Part shown: positions 37,215 through 44,965 of the stretch, in pieces
Layout of the letters: the number at the start of each line of letters is the position of its first letter
Position numbering within the stretch: position 1 is the first letter of the stretch
Source: Prevotellaceae bacterium UBA4332
Lineage (GTDB): Bacteria; Bacteroidota; Bacteroidia; Bacteroidales; Bacteroidaceae
NCBI GenBank assembly: GCA_002394365.1
Contig: DGTQ01000023.1
Span: 17,162 to 81,161, forward strand
Length of the DNA: 64,000 nt
Reading direction: 5' to 3'
The notes under the pieces: generated by a model
What the model saw: the letters and a program-made list of their open reading frames with translations, nothing else
Databases searched by the model: none
Told to the model about the DNA's origin: nothing
Position numbers and translations under genes: made by a program

Positions 37215-37724
37215 TTACACGAAGATTGTATCTATCTCCTTGCGTCGTTTCTCCCTTGGCTCATCTGCAGCATAGCCCAAGGGGATAAACACAGCGGGTT
37301 CCTCATTGTCTGGCATACGGAAAAGAGCTTTACACCTTTCCGCATCAAAATTGCATACCCAGCAAGAAGCCAGCCCTTGTTCCGTAGCCGCAAGGCAAAG
37401 GTGCTCAACGGCAATGGCTATGTCGATGTTGCCATGACGCTTTCCGTCTGCCCTCACCCATTCCTCGTCATGCTGTATGGAGGCTATGACATACATCGGG
37501 GCAGTCTTAAACCACTCTCTGTCATAACATTCCCGTATTTTTGCCTTGTCTTCGTCACTGCGTATGATATGAAATTTCCAAGGCTGATAATTCACAGCCG
37601 AGGGAGCAAGGCGTACACATTCCATGATGTAATCCTGCTTCTCTTTCTCCACGTCGAGGGGCTTATATGCCCTGCAACTGTACCTGTTCCTTACAAGTTC
37701 CAAAAAGTTCTTACTGTCCATCAT
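37215..37724 (-). CDS. Nitroreductase-family flavoprotein (short form)
   Basis: 169 aa. The N-terminal motif NRYSCRAYKPLDVEKE binds the FMN phosphate. PSAVNYQPWKFHIIRS, AAEQ-type AIAVEHLCLAATEQGLASCW and IPLGYAADEPREKRRK are typical nitroreductase blocks. It reduces a quinone, nitro or enone substrate with NAD(P)H; the substrate cannot be deduced. It lies 9 bp after a second, more distant nitroreductase gene. Confidence 0.92.
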   Translation of the reverse strand: MMDSKNFLELVRNRYSCRAYKPLDVEKEKQDYIMECVRLAPSAVNYQPWKFHIIRSDEDKAKIRECYDREWFKTAPMYVIASIQHDEEWVRADGKRHGNIDIAIAVEHLCLAATEQGLASCWVCNFDAERCKALFRMPDNEEPAVFIPLGYAADEPREKRRKEIDTIFV

Positions 37725-37733
37725 ACATCTCCT

Positions 37734-38420
37734 CTATATAAACACGAAGTTTTCCTTTCCTGCACCTATCTCGAAATGACATTTGGCAATGCCCAAGTCC
37801 ATCTGTGTATAGCCAATGACGGAGAATCCTCTCCTTGCCTTCACCTGATGGTGATTGTTCTCCTCGCCTAAATACTCAAATGAGAATTTCTGCTGATTCA
37901 CGGCAGTAGGAGCCAAAAGGGCTGCCTTCACTCCCTTTTCAAACCAAACAGGAGTCTTATCGGTAGCATTACTTACCTGCCCTATGGTCTTTATCTTGTG
38001 ACTAACGCCCTGTGTCTCACCGTAGCCTATAGCAATGTAGCAGGCAATCTTCTCATCGTCATTCAGCACGTACGTACCAGGCACCTTTGAGTAACTTAGT
38101 CCCACCCAGCAGGTGTTCAGCCCCAGCGTCTGGGCAAACAGCACCAGTTGCTCGCCATAGTAGCCCACGCGCTCGTCCAGGTCGTCAGCCTTCTTTCCTG
38201 CCATAACAATATAGTTGTTGACATTACGGAACTTGCCGTATCTTGCCAGAACGCCTTGAAAAGCCTTTGGCTCATTCGGTATCAGCTGTATGTTAAGCCG
38301 TCCCTCGCCGTTTAATTCCGCTATCTTTTCTCGCAACTCTCTGACTGCCTCTCCACTCAACGGTTGGCTTGTGTATGCCCTCACGCTATGTCTGCTCTCT
38401 ATGGCTTCCTGTATGGTCAT
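37734..38420 (-). CDS. Nitroreductase-family protein, TM1586-like
   Basis: 228 aa. It begins IQEAIESRHSVRAY, a nitroreductase N-terminus, but the following domain order resembles the TM1586-type subgroup: a first half with YYGEQLVLFAQTLGLNTCWVG and a second with KAALLAPTAVNQQKFSFEYL. The APTAVNQQ block stands late in the chain, as if the two halves of a nitroreductase were duplicated. First gene of the four-gene run. A TACCTTTG box lies 41 bp upstream. Confidence 0.88.
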   Translation of the reverse strand: MTIQEAIESRHSVRAYTSQPLSGEAVRELREKIAELNGEGRLNIQLIPNEPKAFQGVLARYGKFRNVNNYIVMAGKKADDLDERVGYYGEQLVLFAQTLGLNTCWVGLSYSKVPGTYVLNDDEKIACYIAIGYGETQGVSHKIKTIGQVSNATDKTPVWFEKGVKAALLAPTAVNQQKFSFEYLGEENNHHQVKARRGFSVIGYTQMDLGIAKCHFEIGAGKENFVFI

Positions 38421-38460
38421 CTGTATCTATGCTATGAATACGTGAATCAAATTCTCCCTG

Positions 38461-38468
38461 CAAAGGTA
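38461..38468 (-). promoter_or_regulatory. -7 box of the nitroreductase operon
   Basis: Reads TACCTTTG on the minus strand, with a leader of about 30 nt to the ATG at 38420. No -33 match. Confidence 0.55.
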
Positions 38469-38600
38469 ATGAAAATATTTTGAATTGGAGTACGAAAAGC
38501 CTCCCAATTCTTAATAAAATATAAAAGTAGCGCGACGGGTCATAATGAAAGAAAGGGGATTTTCTTTTTTGTTTTAATTTTTTCTTTAAGGAAAAAATAG

Positions 38601-38651
38601 GTTAACCAAGTAAATACTTGGTTAACAGCTATCAATCTGTGATTGATAGCT
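38601..38651. other. Two perfect hairpins back to back in a 389-bp divergent spacer
   Basis: GTTAACCAAGTA and TACTTGGTTAAC (38601-38626) form a 12-bp stem with a 2-base loop. Immediately next, AGCTATCAATC and GATTGATAGCT (38627-38651) form an 11-bp stem with a TGT loop. They lie upstream of both divergent promoters (38461-38468 and 38712-38743), so they are not ordinary terminators of the flanking genes. They could be operators, paired protein sites or a small mobile hairpin. The rest of 38469-38711 is A/T-rich with no gene seen. Confidence 0.85.
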
Positions 38652-38711
38652 CTGATTTCTTTCTATAAGTACGACTTTCTTAAACAGCTCTCTTCGCCCG
38701 ATTTTTCGGCG

Positions 38712-38743
38712 TTTGGAGCGTAAAAAAGAATTGACTAATTTTG
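38712..38743 (+). promoter_or_regulatory. Promoter of the secreted glycine-rich protein
   Basis: TTTG (38712-38715), 20 bases, then TAATTTTG (38736-38743): both elements at ideal spacing. The leader is about 60 nt. Confidence 0.75.
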
Positions 38744-38809
38744 CCAGCGCAAACCACAAATTGTTTAATTATACAGATTAATAAGTAACATCAAAAAAAA
38801 TTAAGTTGG

Positions 38810-39532
38810 ATGAAAAAAATTCTTTTCTTTATTTCAATGATTACTCTGAGCGTAGGTACACACGCTCAAGTTAATGTTCCTGAACCAGAGTTCATCAACA
38901 GTTATTGTATCCTTACGAGCGACTCTACCTATGCCATTCTTCCAAAAGAACAGGGAACTATAGGCAAACATGAAAACAAGGTCAGGAAATGGGGTAAGCT
39001 GCTAAGCGGAGCTGCAAGCATAGCAGGAGCAGCAGGTGGTATAATCGGACTCAATTCTGCAGCCAGCGGTTCATTTAGTGGTACGATGGCAGGAGTACGC
39101 ATGATGGGTACCTCAGCTGGCATAGGTCATGCAGCTAATGCAGTGAGCAATCTTGCTGGCTCTGAAGGTATGGATATAGTATTCAAAGGAGGTCATTCGC
39201 CATATACATTAAGCTCTGACGGTCAGGCAGCAAGACTCCTGATAAAAGGAGAGAATAACGATACTGACCCTATGGAGAGCTATCGCATCGTACGTTTTAA
39301 GTCCTCCAAGAAAGAACGCAGGATTCAGTGGATGGAGTTTGAATCTGCTCTGATTGGGTCTGAGGAAACGAAGAAAGCTGGCTATGTTCAGTTTGAGGGA
39401 CACAAGTATGGTGAGCAGTCGTACATACTTACTATTCCTGCTTCAGAATTGGAGAAAGGCGAATACGGAATCTTCTACATGAGCATCATCTCGGCAACCA
39501 CCATCCCTGTAGGAACTTTTAGCGTAAAATAG
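38810..39532 (+). CDS. Secreted protein of unknown function with glycine-zipper segment
   Basis: 240 aa. A signal peptide ends THAQ (about residue 20). A Gly/Ala-rich hydrophobic stretch of about 50 residues (about 63-115, with GAASIAGAAGGIIGLNSAAS) resembles a glycine zipper able to insert into or cross a membrane. The C-terminal 120 residues are beta-rich (SYRIVRFKSSKKERRIQWM, YILTIPASELEKGEYGIFYM), resembling a small periplasmic beta domain. No family is recognised. It is monocistronic with a strong promoter and twin hairpins upstream. Confidence 0.75.
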   Translation: MKKILFFISMITLSVGTHAQVNVPEPEFINSYCILTSDSTYAILPKEQGTIGKHENKVRKWGKLLSGAASIAGAAGGIIGLNSAASGSFSGTMAGVRMMGTSAGIGHAANAVSNLAGSEGMDIVFKGGHSPYTLSSDGQAARLLIKGENNDTDPMESYRIVRFKSSKKERRIQWMEFESALIGSEETKKAGYVQFEGHKYGEQSYILTIPASELEKGEYGIFYMSIISATTIPVGTFSVK

Positions 39533-39544
39533 CATAAACACACA

Positions 39545-39587
39545 ACAAAGGTCGCCCCTCTCGAGAAGAGTAAGGAGTGACCTTTGT
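39545..39587. terminator. Hairpin between the convergent secreted-protein and pectate lyase genes
   Basis: ACAAAGGTC (39545-39553) pairs with GACCTTTGT (39579-39587), with a smaller CTCT/AGAG pairing inside. There is no T run on either side, so terminator function is uncertain. Just before it stands GCATAAACAC, the first part of the loop core of the dispersed element at 41917. Confidence 0.5.
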
Positions 39588-39639
39588 CATAGTTCTGGTA
39601 GTAATTATAAATAGCGGAGATAAGAAACCGAGGTAGATT

Positions 39640-41589
39640 TTACTGCAAGAAGTATTTCTTGCCATTCTTGATAACGATGCCTTTGTAGTTTTCATCAACC
39701 TCTTGACCTGCAAGGTTATACATCGTATCATCATCTGTAGGTTCAGCATCGCCAAAACTATCTTCGAGCATCTGGACAGAGGTCGTCAGAGGGACGAAGT
39801 TGAAGCCATAAATCTTTATCTTTGTGCTCTCGCCAAAGAGGTAGTATTCCTTGTCCTTGACAACGCTAATCTTGACATAGGCATCAGTTTCAGCCTCCTG
39901 GTTTATGATGCTTCCAGACTCATAACTGGTACCATTGATGATGAAACTTGTTGCCACTCCGTTTTGCGTTACGTAGAGATTCTTGTTAGTATAGATGTAT
40001 GTGGCAACGTAGAGAGTACCGTCTGAAGTAGGCTTGAACACATAATAGGTGCCAGTAGTAGGAACCTTTTTACTTGAAGAGAAGTTCTTGCCGTTGCTGT
40101 CCTTGGGGTTGTTACTGCCACCTGCGAGTGTGCTATAGCCCTCAGCGCTCATGCCGCCTCGTGGAGTAAGAGTCCAGTTGCCATCACGACCATAGGTCAT
40201 GGTGATGTCCTGACAGTTTATCTCCTTTCCGTCTGTGATGCTCTCATCACTTCCTACTATGTAGCTATTGCCATCTATGAGTCCTGGGGTAACCTCGCTG
40301 CCACCACCACCTTCGCCTCCACCTTCTCCAGGTGCAGGGTCTGGCTCTGTGCTGCCACCACCTCCACCAGTAGAACTGAAGAGGGTAGAACCAGCATAGG
40401 TGCTCACCTCTGTTGGTACGACGCTGTTGTTGGCTACTGTATAGGAGTAGGGTACTGTTACTGTGGAACCCATTGACTCGCCACTCTTGCCTTCTACGGA
40501 ATAGTTAGTATTCTTCCAAGTTACTGCTATGGCGCCAGACTCTGAATAAATACTCTTTACCCCCTTGGCGAAGTAGTTGCCCTCAATAAGGAATTCCGAG
40601 TTCTTGCGTGGGTTGATGCAGCTGCTGCCAGAAGTGCAGGTGTAGTAGTTGTTGAGCATGTGTATCTTGCCCACACGTGCCATAGGCATGCGAGCCTTGC
40701 AGCCTGTGCTCCAGTGGTTGAAGGCAAAGGTGGTGTTGAGGAAGTTTTTCGACTCGCTGTCCGAAGAGCCTATGAGATTGGTGTTCTGGTGCATGTATGA
40801 ACGACTGGAATAGCTGAAGGTACACCAGCTGACGGTATTGAAGTCAGACTTCTGCGTGATGTCAAAGTTACCATCCATGCCATCCATGAAGTCACAATGG
40901 TCCACCCAGCAATTCTTGGTGCCACCTGTGAAGGATATAAGGTCAGAACCACCTACGTCGATAGCGCCAGGACCTTGAAACTTGATATTGCGAATGATGA
41001 GGTTCTCACAAGCGTTGAAACTGAAGATGCCAGATTTGCGGTAGTTCTCGCTATTATCGCCTGTCATCTGTATTATAATCTTGCGAGTGTTGTATTCAGC
41101 CTCCTCTGAAACGCTTGTTCCATTAGGCAGTTTGCCACCACCGCCGCTGGTACTCATCTCTGGCACCCCCGCCTTGGTGAGTGCATTGAGTATCTCTTCT
41201 GTAGCAAACCATGTAGTGCAGAGTTTTGCATTATTTATGCCCAGAATAGTCTTGTCCTTAACGCTGAGTCCTATGTTGCTGCCCACAAGGAAGTCGCCCT
41301 TTGAACCGTCGAATATGATGACGCTATAATTGTTGATAGCATCCTGTATGGTGCTACGCATGTCTTTTCCTGTGGAGGTGAGGGTAATTACCTTACTGCT
41401 GCTGACTCCTGTGACAGGGTAGTTGTAGCATCCGCCACCCGTTACATTATAGGTGCTGGAACTGCTGGTGCGCGACGATACAGTACAGAAGCCAAACGGC
41501 TTGCCAAGATCATACGAACTCTGTGCCATCGCCACAGCCGACCCCATTGCCAGTACAGCAAGAGAAAGAATTTTTCTTACACTTTTCAT
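39640..41589 (-). CDS. Secreted pectate lyase, polysaccharide lyase family 1
   Basis: About 649 aa from the ATG at 41589. An upstream frame extension is rejected because the promoter lies inside it. A signal peptide (MKSVRKILSLAVLAMG, ending AMA) precedes a PL1 beta-helix. The calcium-site region is WVDHCDFMDGMDGNFDI with SDFNTVSWCTF, and the catalytic-Arg region is KARMPMARVGKIHMLNNYY. After about residue 430 a Gly/Pro/Glu linker leads to a beta-sandwich-like domain (about 460-610) and a C-terminal YNLAGQEV...YKGIVIKNGKKYF tail of the kind found on exported Bacteroidetes proteins. It cleaves polygalacturonate by beta-elimination. Confidence 0.93.
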   Translation of the reverse strand: MKSVRKILSLAVLAMGSAVAMAQSSYDLGKPFGFCTVSSRTSSSSTYNVTGGGCYNYPVTGVSSSKVITLTSTGKDMRSTIQDAINNYSVIIFDGSKGDFLVGSNIGLSVKDKTILGINNAKLCTTWFATEEILNALTKAGVPEMSTSGGGGKLPNGTSVSEEAEYNTRKIIIQMTGDNSENYRKSGIFSFNACENLIIRNIKFQGPGAIDVGGSDLISFTGGTKNCWVDHCDFMDGMDGNFDITQKSDFNTVSWCTFSYSSRSYMHQNTNLIGSSDSESKNFLNTTFAFNHWSTGCKARMPMARVGKIHMLNNYYTCTSGSSCINPRKNSEFLIEGNYFAKGVKSIYSESGAIAVTWKNTNYSVEGKSGESMGSTVTVPYSYTVANNSVVPTEVSTYAGSTLFSSTGGGGGSTEPDPAPGEGGGEGGGGSEVTPGLIDGNSYIVGSDESITDGKEINCQDITMTYGRDGNWTLTPRGGMSAEGYSTLAGGSNNPKDSNGKNFSSSKKVPTTGTYYVFKPTSDGTLYVATYIYTNKNLYVTQNGVATSFIINGTSYESGSIINQEAETDAYVKISVVKDKEYYLFGESTKIKIYGFNFVPLTTSVQMLEDSFGDAEPTDDDTMYNLAGQEVDENYKGIVIKNGKKYFLQ

Positions 41590-41648
41590 AATGTTTTTGT
41601 GTATTTGTTTAGTAGATATACCGTTTTTGTTTAGTAGATACGTGGATG

Positions 41649-41656
41649 CAAAGGTA
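41649..41656 (-). promoter_or_regulatory. -7 box of the pectate lyase gene
   Basis: TACCTTTG followed by GC on the minus strand; 59 bases upstream of the ATG at 41589. It supports the shorter start. Confidence 0.6.
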
Positions 41657-41916
41657 CACATTATTTTCGAATAAGCCACATTTTTTGCAATTTTTCTTGT
41701 AAAATGAAAGATATTCTAAGTTTGAATGGAGAATACCGAAGGCATCGCGAGCGACAGCGAGAACGAAGTGGCAATGAGCACACGCCGCTAACGAGGGAGC
41801 AAGTGGGAAAGCGTAAGCTAAGAATGAAAAATTACTAATTGCTCATTGCTAATTCCTAATTAGAATAAGGGAGGTATAAGGGAGGTGAAGTGACCTCTAA
41901 GTGAGGTTTCTTAAAG

Positions 41917-41975
41917 ACAGGTCACTTGCGGGAAAGCGCATAAACACTGGGATGAGAGAGGGGCAAGTGACCTGT
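41917..41975 (+). repeat. Dispersed hairpin element, copy 1
   Basis: ACAGGTCACTTGC (41917-41929) and GCAAGTGACCTGT (41963-41975) form a perfect 13-bp stem around a 33-nt loop containing GCGCATAAACACTGGG. The same 16-nt core sits in the loop of a hairpin with a different stem sequence at 63890-63943. The flank 41868-41910 has AAGGGAGGT words and GTGACCTC, also echoed at the second copy. The preceding stretch 41700-41860 holds no recognisable gene. Confidence 0.8.
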
Positions 41976-41983
41976 GTGAGGTT

Positions 41984-42036
41984 TTTCACGAAAAAAACTT
42001 TTTTCGTGAAATTAGAACTTCGAGCTGTGCTCGAAG
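41984..42036. other. Two further perfect hairpins in the pectate lyase/TonB spacer
   Basis: TTTCACGAAAAAA (41984-41996) pairs with TTTTTTCGTGAAA (41999-42011) around a 2-base loop. CTTCGAGC (42018-42025) pairs with GCTCGAAG (42029-42036) around TGT. Neither follows a gene end, since the flanking genes are transcribed away from here. They may belong to an unannotated noncoding transcript with the element at 41917. Confidence 0.7.
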
Positions 42037-42075
42037 AATTAGTAATTAGAAATTAGTTTGGTTTACTTTTTTTTT

Positions 42076-42201
42076 GCAGAGGCAGTGGTTCTACACTTTC
42101 CGATAGGTGCTTTGGCTGCAGAACCATTGGTTCTACATGCAGAGGCAGTGGTTCTACATGCAGAGGCATTAGTTCTGCATGTAGAACTAATGCCTCTTGC
42201 G
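42076..42201 (+). repeat. 21-bp-period repeat array
   Basis: Six consecutive 21-base units. Units 1, 3, 4 and 5 are variants of GCAGAGGCAGTGGTTCTACAT. Unit 2 is divergent. Unit 6 (42181-42201) is close to the reverse complement of unit 5. A seventh degenerate unit (42202-42222) resembles unit 2. An open minus-strand frame (42338-42063) simply reads the repeats as SACRTTA-like heptads and is not taken as a gene. Confidence 0.8.
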
Positions 42202-42227
42202 CTCCAGTAGGTGCTCAGGCGTTTCTG

Positions 42228-42270
42228 CTCCCCGAAAACGGGGAGACCGAGAGGGGTGTAAAGACTATTG
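42228..42270 (+). repeat. GC-rich palindromic repeat, intergenic member
   Basis: CTCCCCG AAAA CGGGGAG (42228-42245), followed by ACCGAGAGGGGTGTAAAGAC and TATTG. The same arrangement (C-rich/GAAAC/G-rich hairpin, a GGGG run, then a TATTG word) recurs inside coding sequences at 62096-62150 and 63141-63184. Confidence 0.65.
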
Positions 42271-42462
42271 ACAGAGCTCGGAACTACGTGCAGAGGCAAA
42301 GAGCGTATTTTTATGCGGATACACAAAAAAATCAGCAACTCTCTCGGGAGGTTTTTTTACTTTTCTTCTCTTTTAGGGTAGTAATTCATAGTTCACAGTT
42401 CATAATTTATAGTTCACAGTTCATAATTCATAGTTTATAATGCACAATTCATATTTTTTTTG

Positions 42463-42470
42463 TAATTTTG
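42463..42470 (+). promoter_or_regulatory. -7 box of the TonB-family barrel gene
   Basis: TAATTTTG followed by CACCC; 35 bases upstream of the chosen ATG (42506). Upstream lie tandem TTCATAGTTCACAG-like words (42385-42450). Confidence 0.55.
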
Positions 42471-42505
42471 CACCCAAAATACGGAAAAAGAGAAAAAAGG
42501 AGAAA

Positions 42506-44833
42506 ATGAAAAAAGTAATATATATATTGGTGCTGCTCGTGGGGGTAGCTACGATTGCTGACGCACAGCAAAAGGGAGGTGGACGTAGAAAGAGACCTAT
42601 GACACCTGCCGACTCCATAGCCGCGCTGATGGAAAAATATGACATACAACTGAACGAGGTAACCGTGACAGGACAGAAATCTGCCGTAAAGCTGGAGGTG
42701 GACAGAAAAACGTATGACGTAAGTAACGACATATCAAACGTGGGGGCTTCGGCTTCCGACGTGCTGGAGAATATCCCTTCTGTAGAGGTGGACAACGATG
42801 GCAACATATCCCTGCGTGGCAGCAGCAGTGTGGAGGTATGGATAAACGGCAAGGCGAGCGGACTGACAACCGACAACCGTTCGGCTATATTAGAACAGCT
42901 GCCTGCCGAGACCATAGACAGGATAGAGGTGATTGACAACCCCTCGGCAAAATTCTCTGCCGAAGGCAGCGCAGGCATCATAAACATTATACTGAAACGC
43001 GACCACAAGGCTGGCTATTACGGTTCGGTGCAGGCTGGTGCAAACACAGCTGGTGGTGCCAACACGAGCTTTAACATAAATACCAGCTCGAAGTGGCTGG
43101 ACACCTATGCGAGCATAGGCTACAGACACCGAGAGGACGAGAGAGGCTCAAAGACGGAGCAGACTTTTTATAACGTTAACGGGGGGAACAAGACGCCATC
43201 GGGCTATCAGAATTCCAACTCCGTATCAGATACGAGGGGCAACAACATATTCATGCGTGCCGGACTGACGTTTCACGCATCTAAAAAGGATGATATTTCT
43301 CTCTCGGGAATGTTTATGCACGGAGGGGGAAATAATTCCTCCACCACTCCTTATTATTATGGCAACTACCTGAATGGCGACATCACGCAGAAGGAGGCTA
43401 CCAAGACGCTGACGAGACATACCACTGGCAGAAACAACATGAACATGGTAAATGTGGAGCTGGGCTACAAGCACAGCTTTACCGACAAGCATTTCCTGGA
43501 CTTCAGCCTCAGCCACAGCTCCTGGCACAACCGCAGCACCAACCGCTATCAGGACAGGACGGTATTCGCTGACGGAAGCACGAAGGAGAGTTTCCAGATG
43601 CGCCCTCAGCACATAAGAAACAGAACTACCGAGCTGAAACTGGACTACGAGAATCCCCTCTCGGAAAAGATTACGTTGCAGGCTGGCTACAACGCAAAAT
43701 TCAACAGGGAGAACAACCCCCAGGAGGCATGGAAGAGTGACCACTACGACGGCACGGATATGGAGGAGGACATAGCCTACTACAACCGTTTCATATATAA
43801 TATGGACACTCATGCCATGTATGCCAACATGACCTTCAAGCTGGGCAAGTTCGGCATTATGGCTGGACTGAGAGGCGAATACTGGAAGGTAGATACAGAC
43901 TCGTATGACTACTATCAGAACCGCACGGAGTTTAAGAAGGATTTCTTTCAGCTGTTTCCATCGCTGTTTCTCTCATACCAGTTTACGCAGCGTGACCAGT
44001 TGCAGCTGAATGTTACGAGGCGCCTGCGTCGTCCCTGGGGTGGACAGCTGAACTCATTCATGGACACGAGAAACGCATCGAGCGTGTCATTCGGTAACCC
44101 CAAACTGACTCCAGAATACAGTTTCTCCTACCAGCTTAACTACCTGCGCACTTGGGACAACCATTCGCTCCTGCTCTCTGCCTACTATCGCCCTACGACA
44201 GACGTGATACAGAGAGTAAAATACATGATAGACGGTGACGACCGCACTTTCCAAACCTTCATGAACCTCTCGAAAAGCACCAACTCTGGTATGGAGATGA
44301 CGCTGAAAAACAGGTTTACCCGCTGGTTTGAACTGACCACCTCGGCAAGTGCTTTCTATTATAAGTTGGAAGACTTCAAATACACCCTTATCGACCCTCT
44401 GATGGGAAAAGAGATAACAATTAGCGGAGACAGCGAGAGCCGATTCTCCTGGAACGCACGCATGCAGGCAAACTTCACCCTGCCCTACGACATTACTGTG
44501 CAGCTGAAGGGAAACTATCGTTCGAGAAGGGTGATAACACAGGGCTCAAGACGTCCTTCGTACAGCATGGATATTGGTGTGCGAAAGACCTTCTTCAACA
44601 GAAAACTCACACTGGCAGTAAACTGTCGCGACCTGCTCGACTCAAGGCGTAACAAGTCGGAGACGGAAAGTGACACCTTCTATCAGTATAGCGAAGACTG
44701 GAGACACGCACGCAAGTTCAACTTCACTGCCACATGGTCTTTTGGCAACAACAAGCCTAAACGCAACAAGAGAAACGACCGTGAGGAGAGTGAGGACGAC
44801 AGCATGCAGAGCTATGAAGGAGGAGAGGAGTAG
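42506..44833 (+). CDS. TonB-dependent receptor-like outer-membrane beta-barrel protein
   Basis: About 775 aa from the ATG at 42506, preceded by AAAGGAGA. The ATG at 42440 lies before the promoter box and is rejected. A signal peptide ends ADAQ. There is no carboxypeptidase-like domain. The plug domain is present (LNEVTVTGQKSAVKLEVD, NVGASASDVLENIPSVEVD, ISLRGSSSVEVWINGK, IDRIEVIDNPSAKFSAEGSAGIINI). The remaining 550 residues are barrel strands of the OMP_b-brl_3 type. The C-terminus is a basic/acidic tail after the last strand. Substrate unknown. It is not paired with a SusD gene, so it is not a typical SusC. Confidence 0.9.
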   Translation: MKKVIYILVLLVGVATIADAQQKGGGRRKRPMTPADSIAALMEKYDIQLNEVTVTGQKSAVKLEVDRKTYDVSNDISNVGASASDVLENIPSVEVDNDGNISLRGSSSVEVWINGKASGLTTDNRSAILEQLPAETIDRIEVIDNPSAKFSAEGSAGIINIILKRDHKAGYYGSVQAGANTAGGANTSFNINTSSKWLDTYASIGYRHREDERGSKTEQTFYNVNGGNKTPSGYQNSNSVSDTRGNNIFMRAGLTFHASKKDDISLSGMFMHGGGNNSSTTPYYYGNYLNGDITQKEATKTLTRHTTGRNNMNMVNVELGYKHSFTDKHFLDFSLSHSSWHNRSTNRYQDRTVFADGSTKESFQMRPQHIRNRTTELKLDYENPLSEKITLQAGYNAKFNRENNPQEAWKSDHYDGTDMEEDIAYYNRFIYNMDTHAMYANMTFKLGKFGIMAGLRGEYWKVDTDSYDYYQNRTEFKKDFFQLFPSLFLSYQFTQRDQLQLNVTRRLRRPWGGQLNSFMDTRNASSVSFGNPKLTPEYSFSYQLNYLRTWDNHSLLLSAYYRPTTDVIQRVKYMIDGDDRTFQTFMNLSKSTNSGMEMTLKNRFTRWFELTTSASAFYYKLEDFKYTLIDPLMGKEITISGDSESRFSWNARMQANFTLPYDITVQLKGNYRSRRVITQGSRRPSYSMDIGVRKTFFNRKLTLAVNCRDLLDSRRNKSETESDTFYQYSEDWRHARKFNFTATWSFGNNKPKRNKRNDREESEDDSMQSYEGGEE

Positions 44834-44965
44834 TTACCAGTTACTAGTTACAAATTACCAGTTATAAGTTCTTGCGCTCCGTAGGCGTTCTTCGAGCGGA
44901 ACACTCAGGAAAACAGGCTCGGAGTCCTAATTACTAATTACTAATTGTTCATTACTAATTACTAA
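44834..44965. repeat. Spacer of short tandem words
   Basis: Built of AGTTACCAGTTACTAGTTAC-type words (44834-44872) and CTAATTACTAATT-type words (44926-44967). Between them is a short GC-rich stretch (44873-44925) sharing CTTGCGCTCC with 42196-42205. No gene or clear terminator. Confidence 0.6.

Noticed and set aside
41590..41679. Longer N-terminus for the pectate lyase
   Set aside because: The extension contains the -7 box and precedes a perfect signal peptide starting at 41589.
42076..42222. CRISPR-like array
   Set aside because: Units are contiguous without unique spacers, one unit is inverted, and no cas genes are nearby.
42063..42338. Possible 91-residue Ser/Ala/Cys/Thr/Arg-repeat protein
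   Set aside because: Frame derives from the 21-bp repeat array and a palindrome; no promoter or start support.
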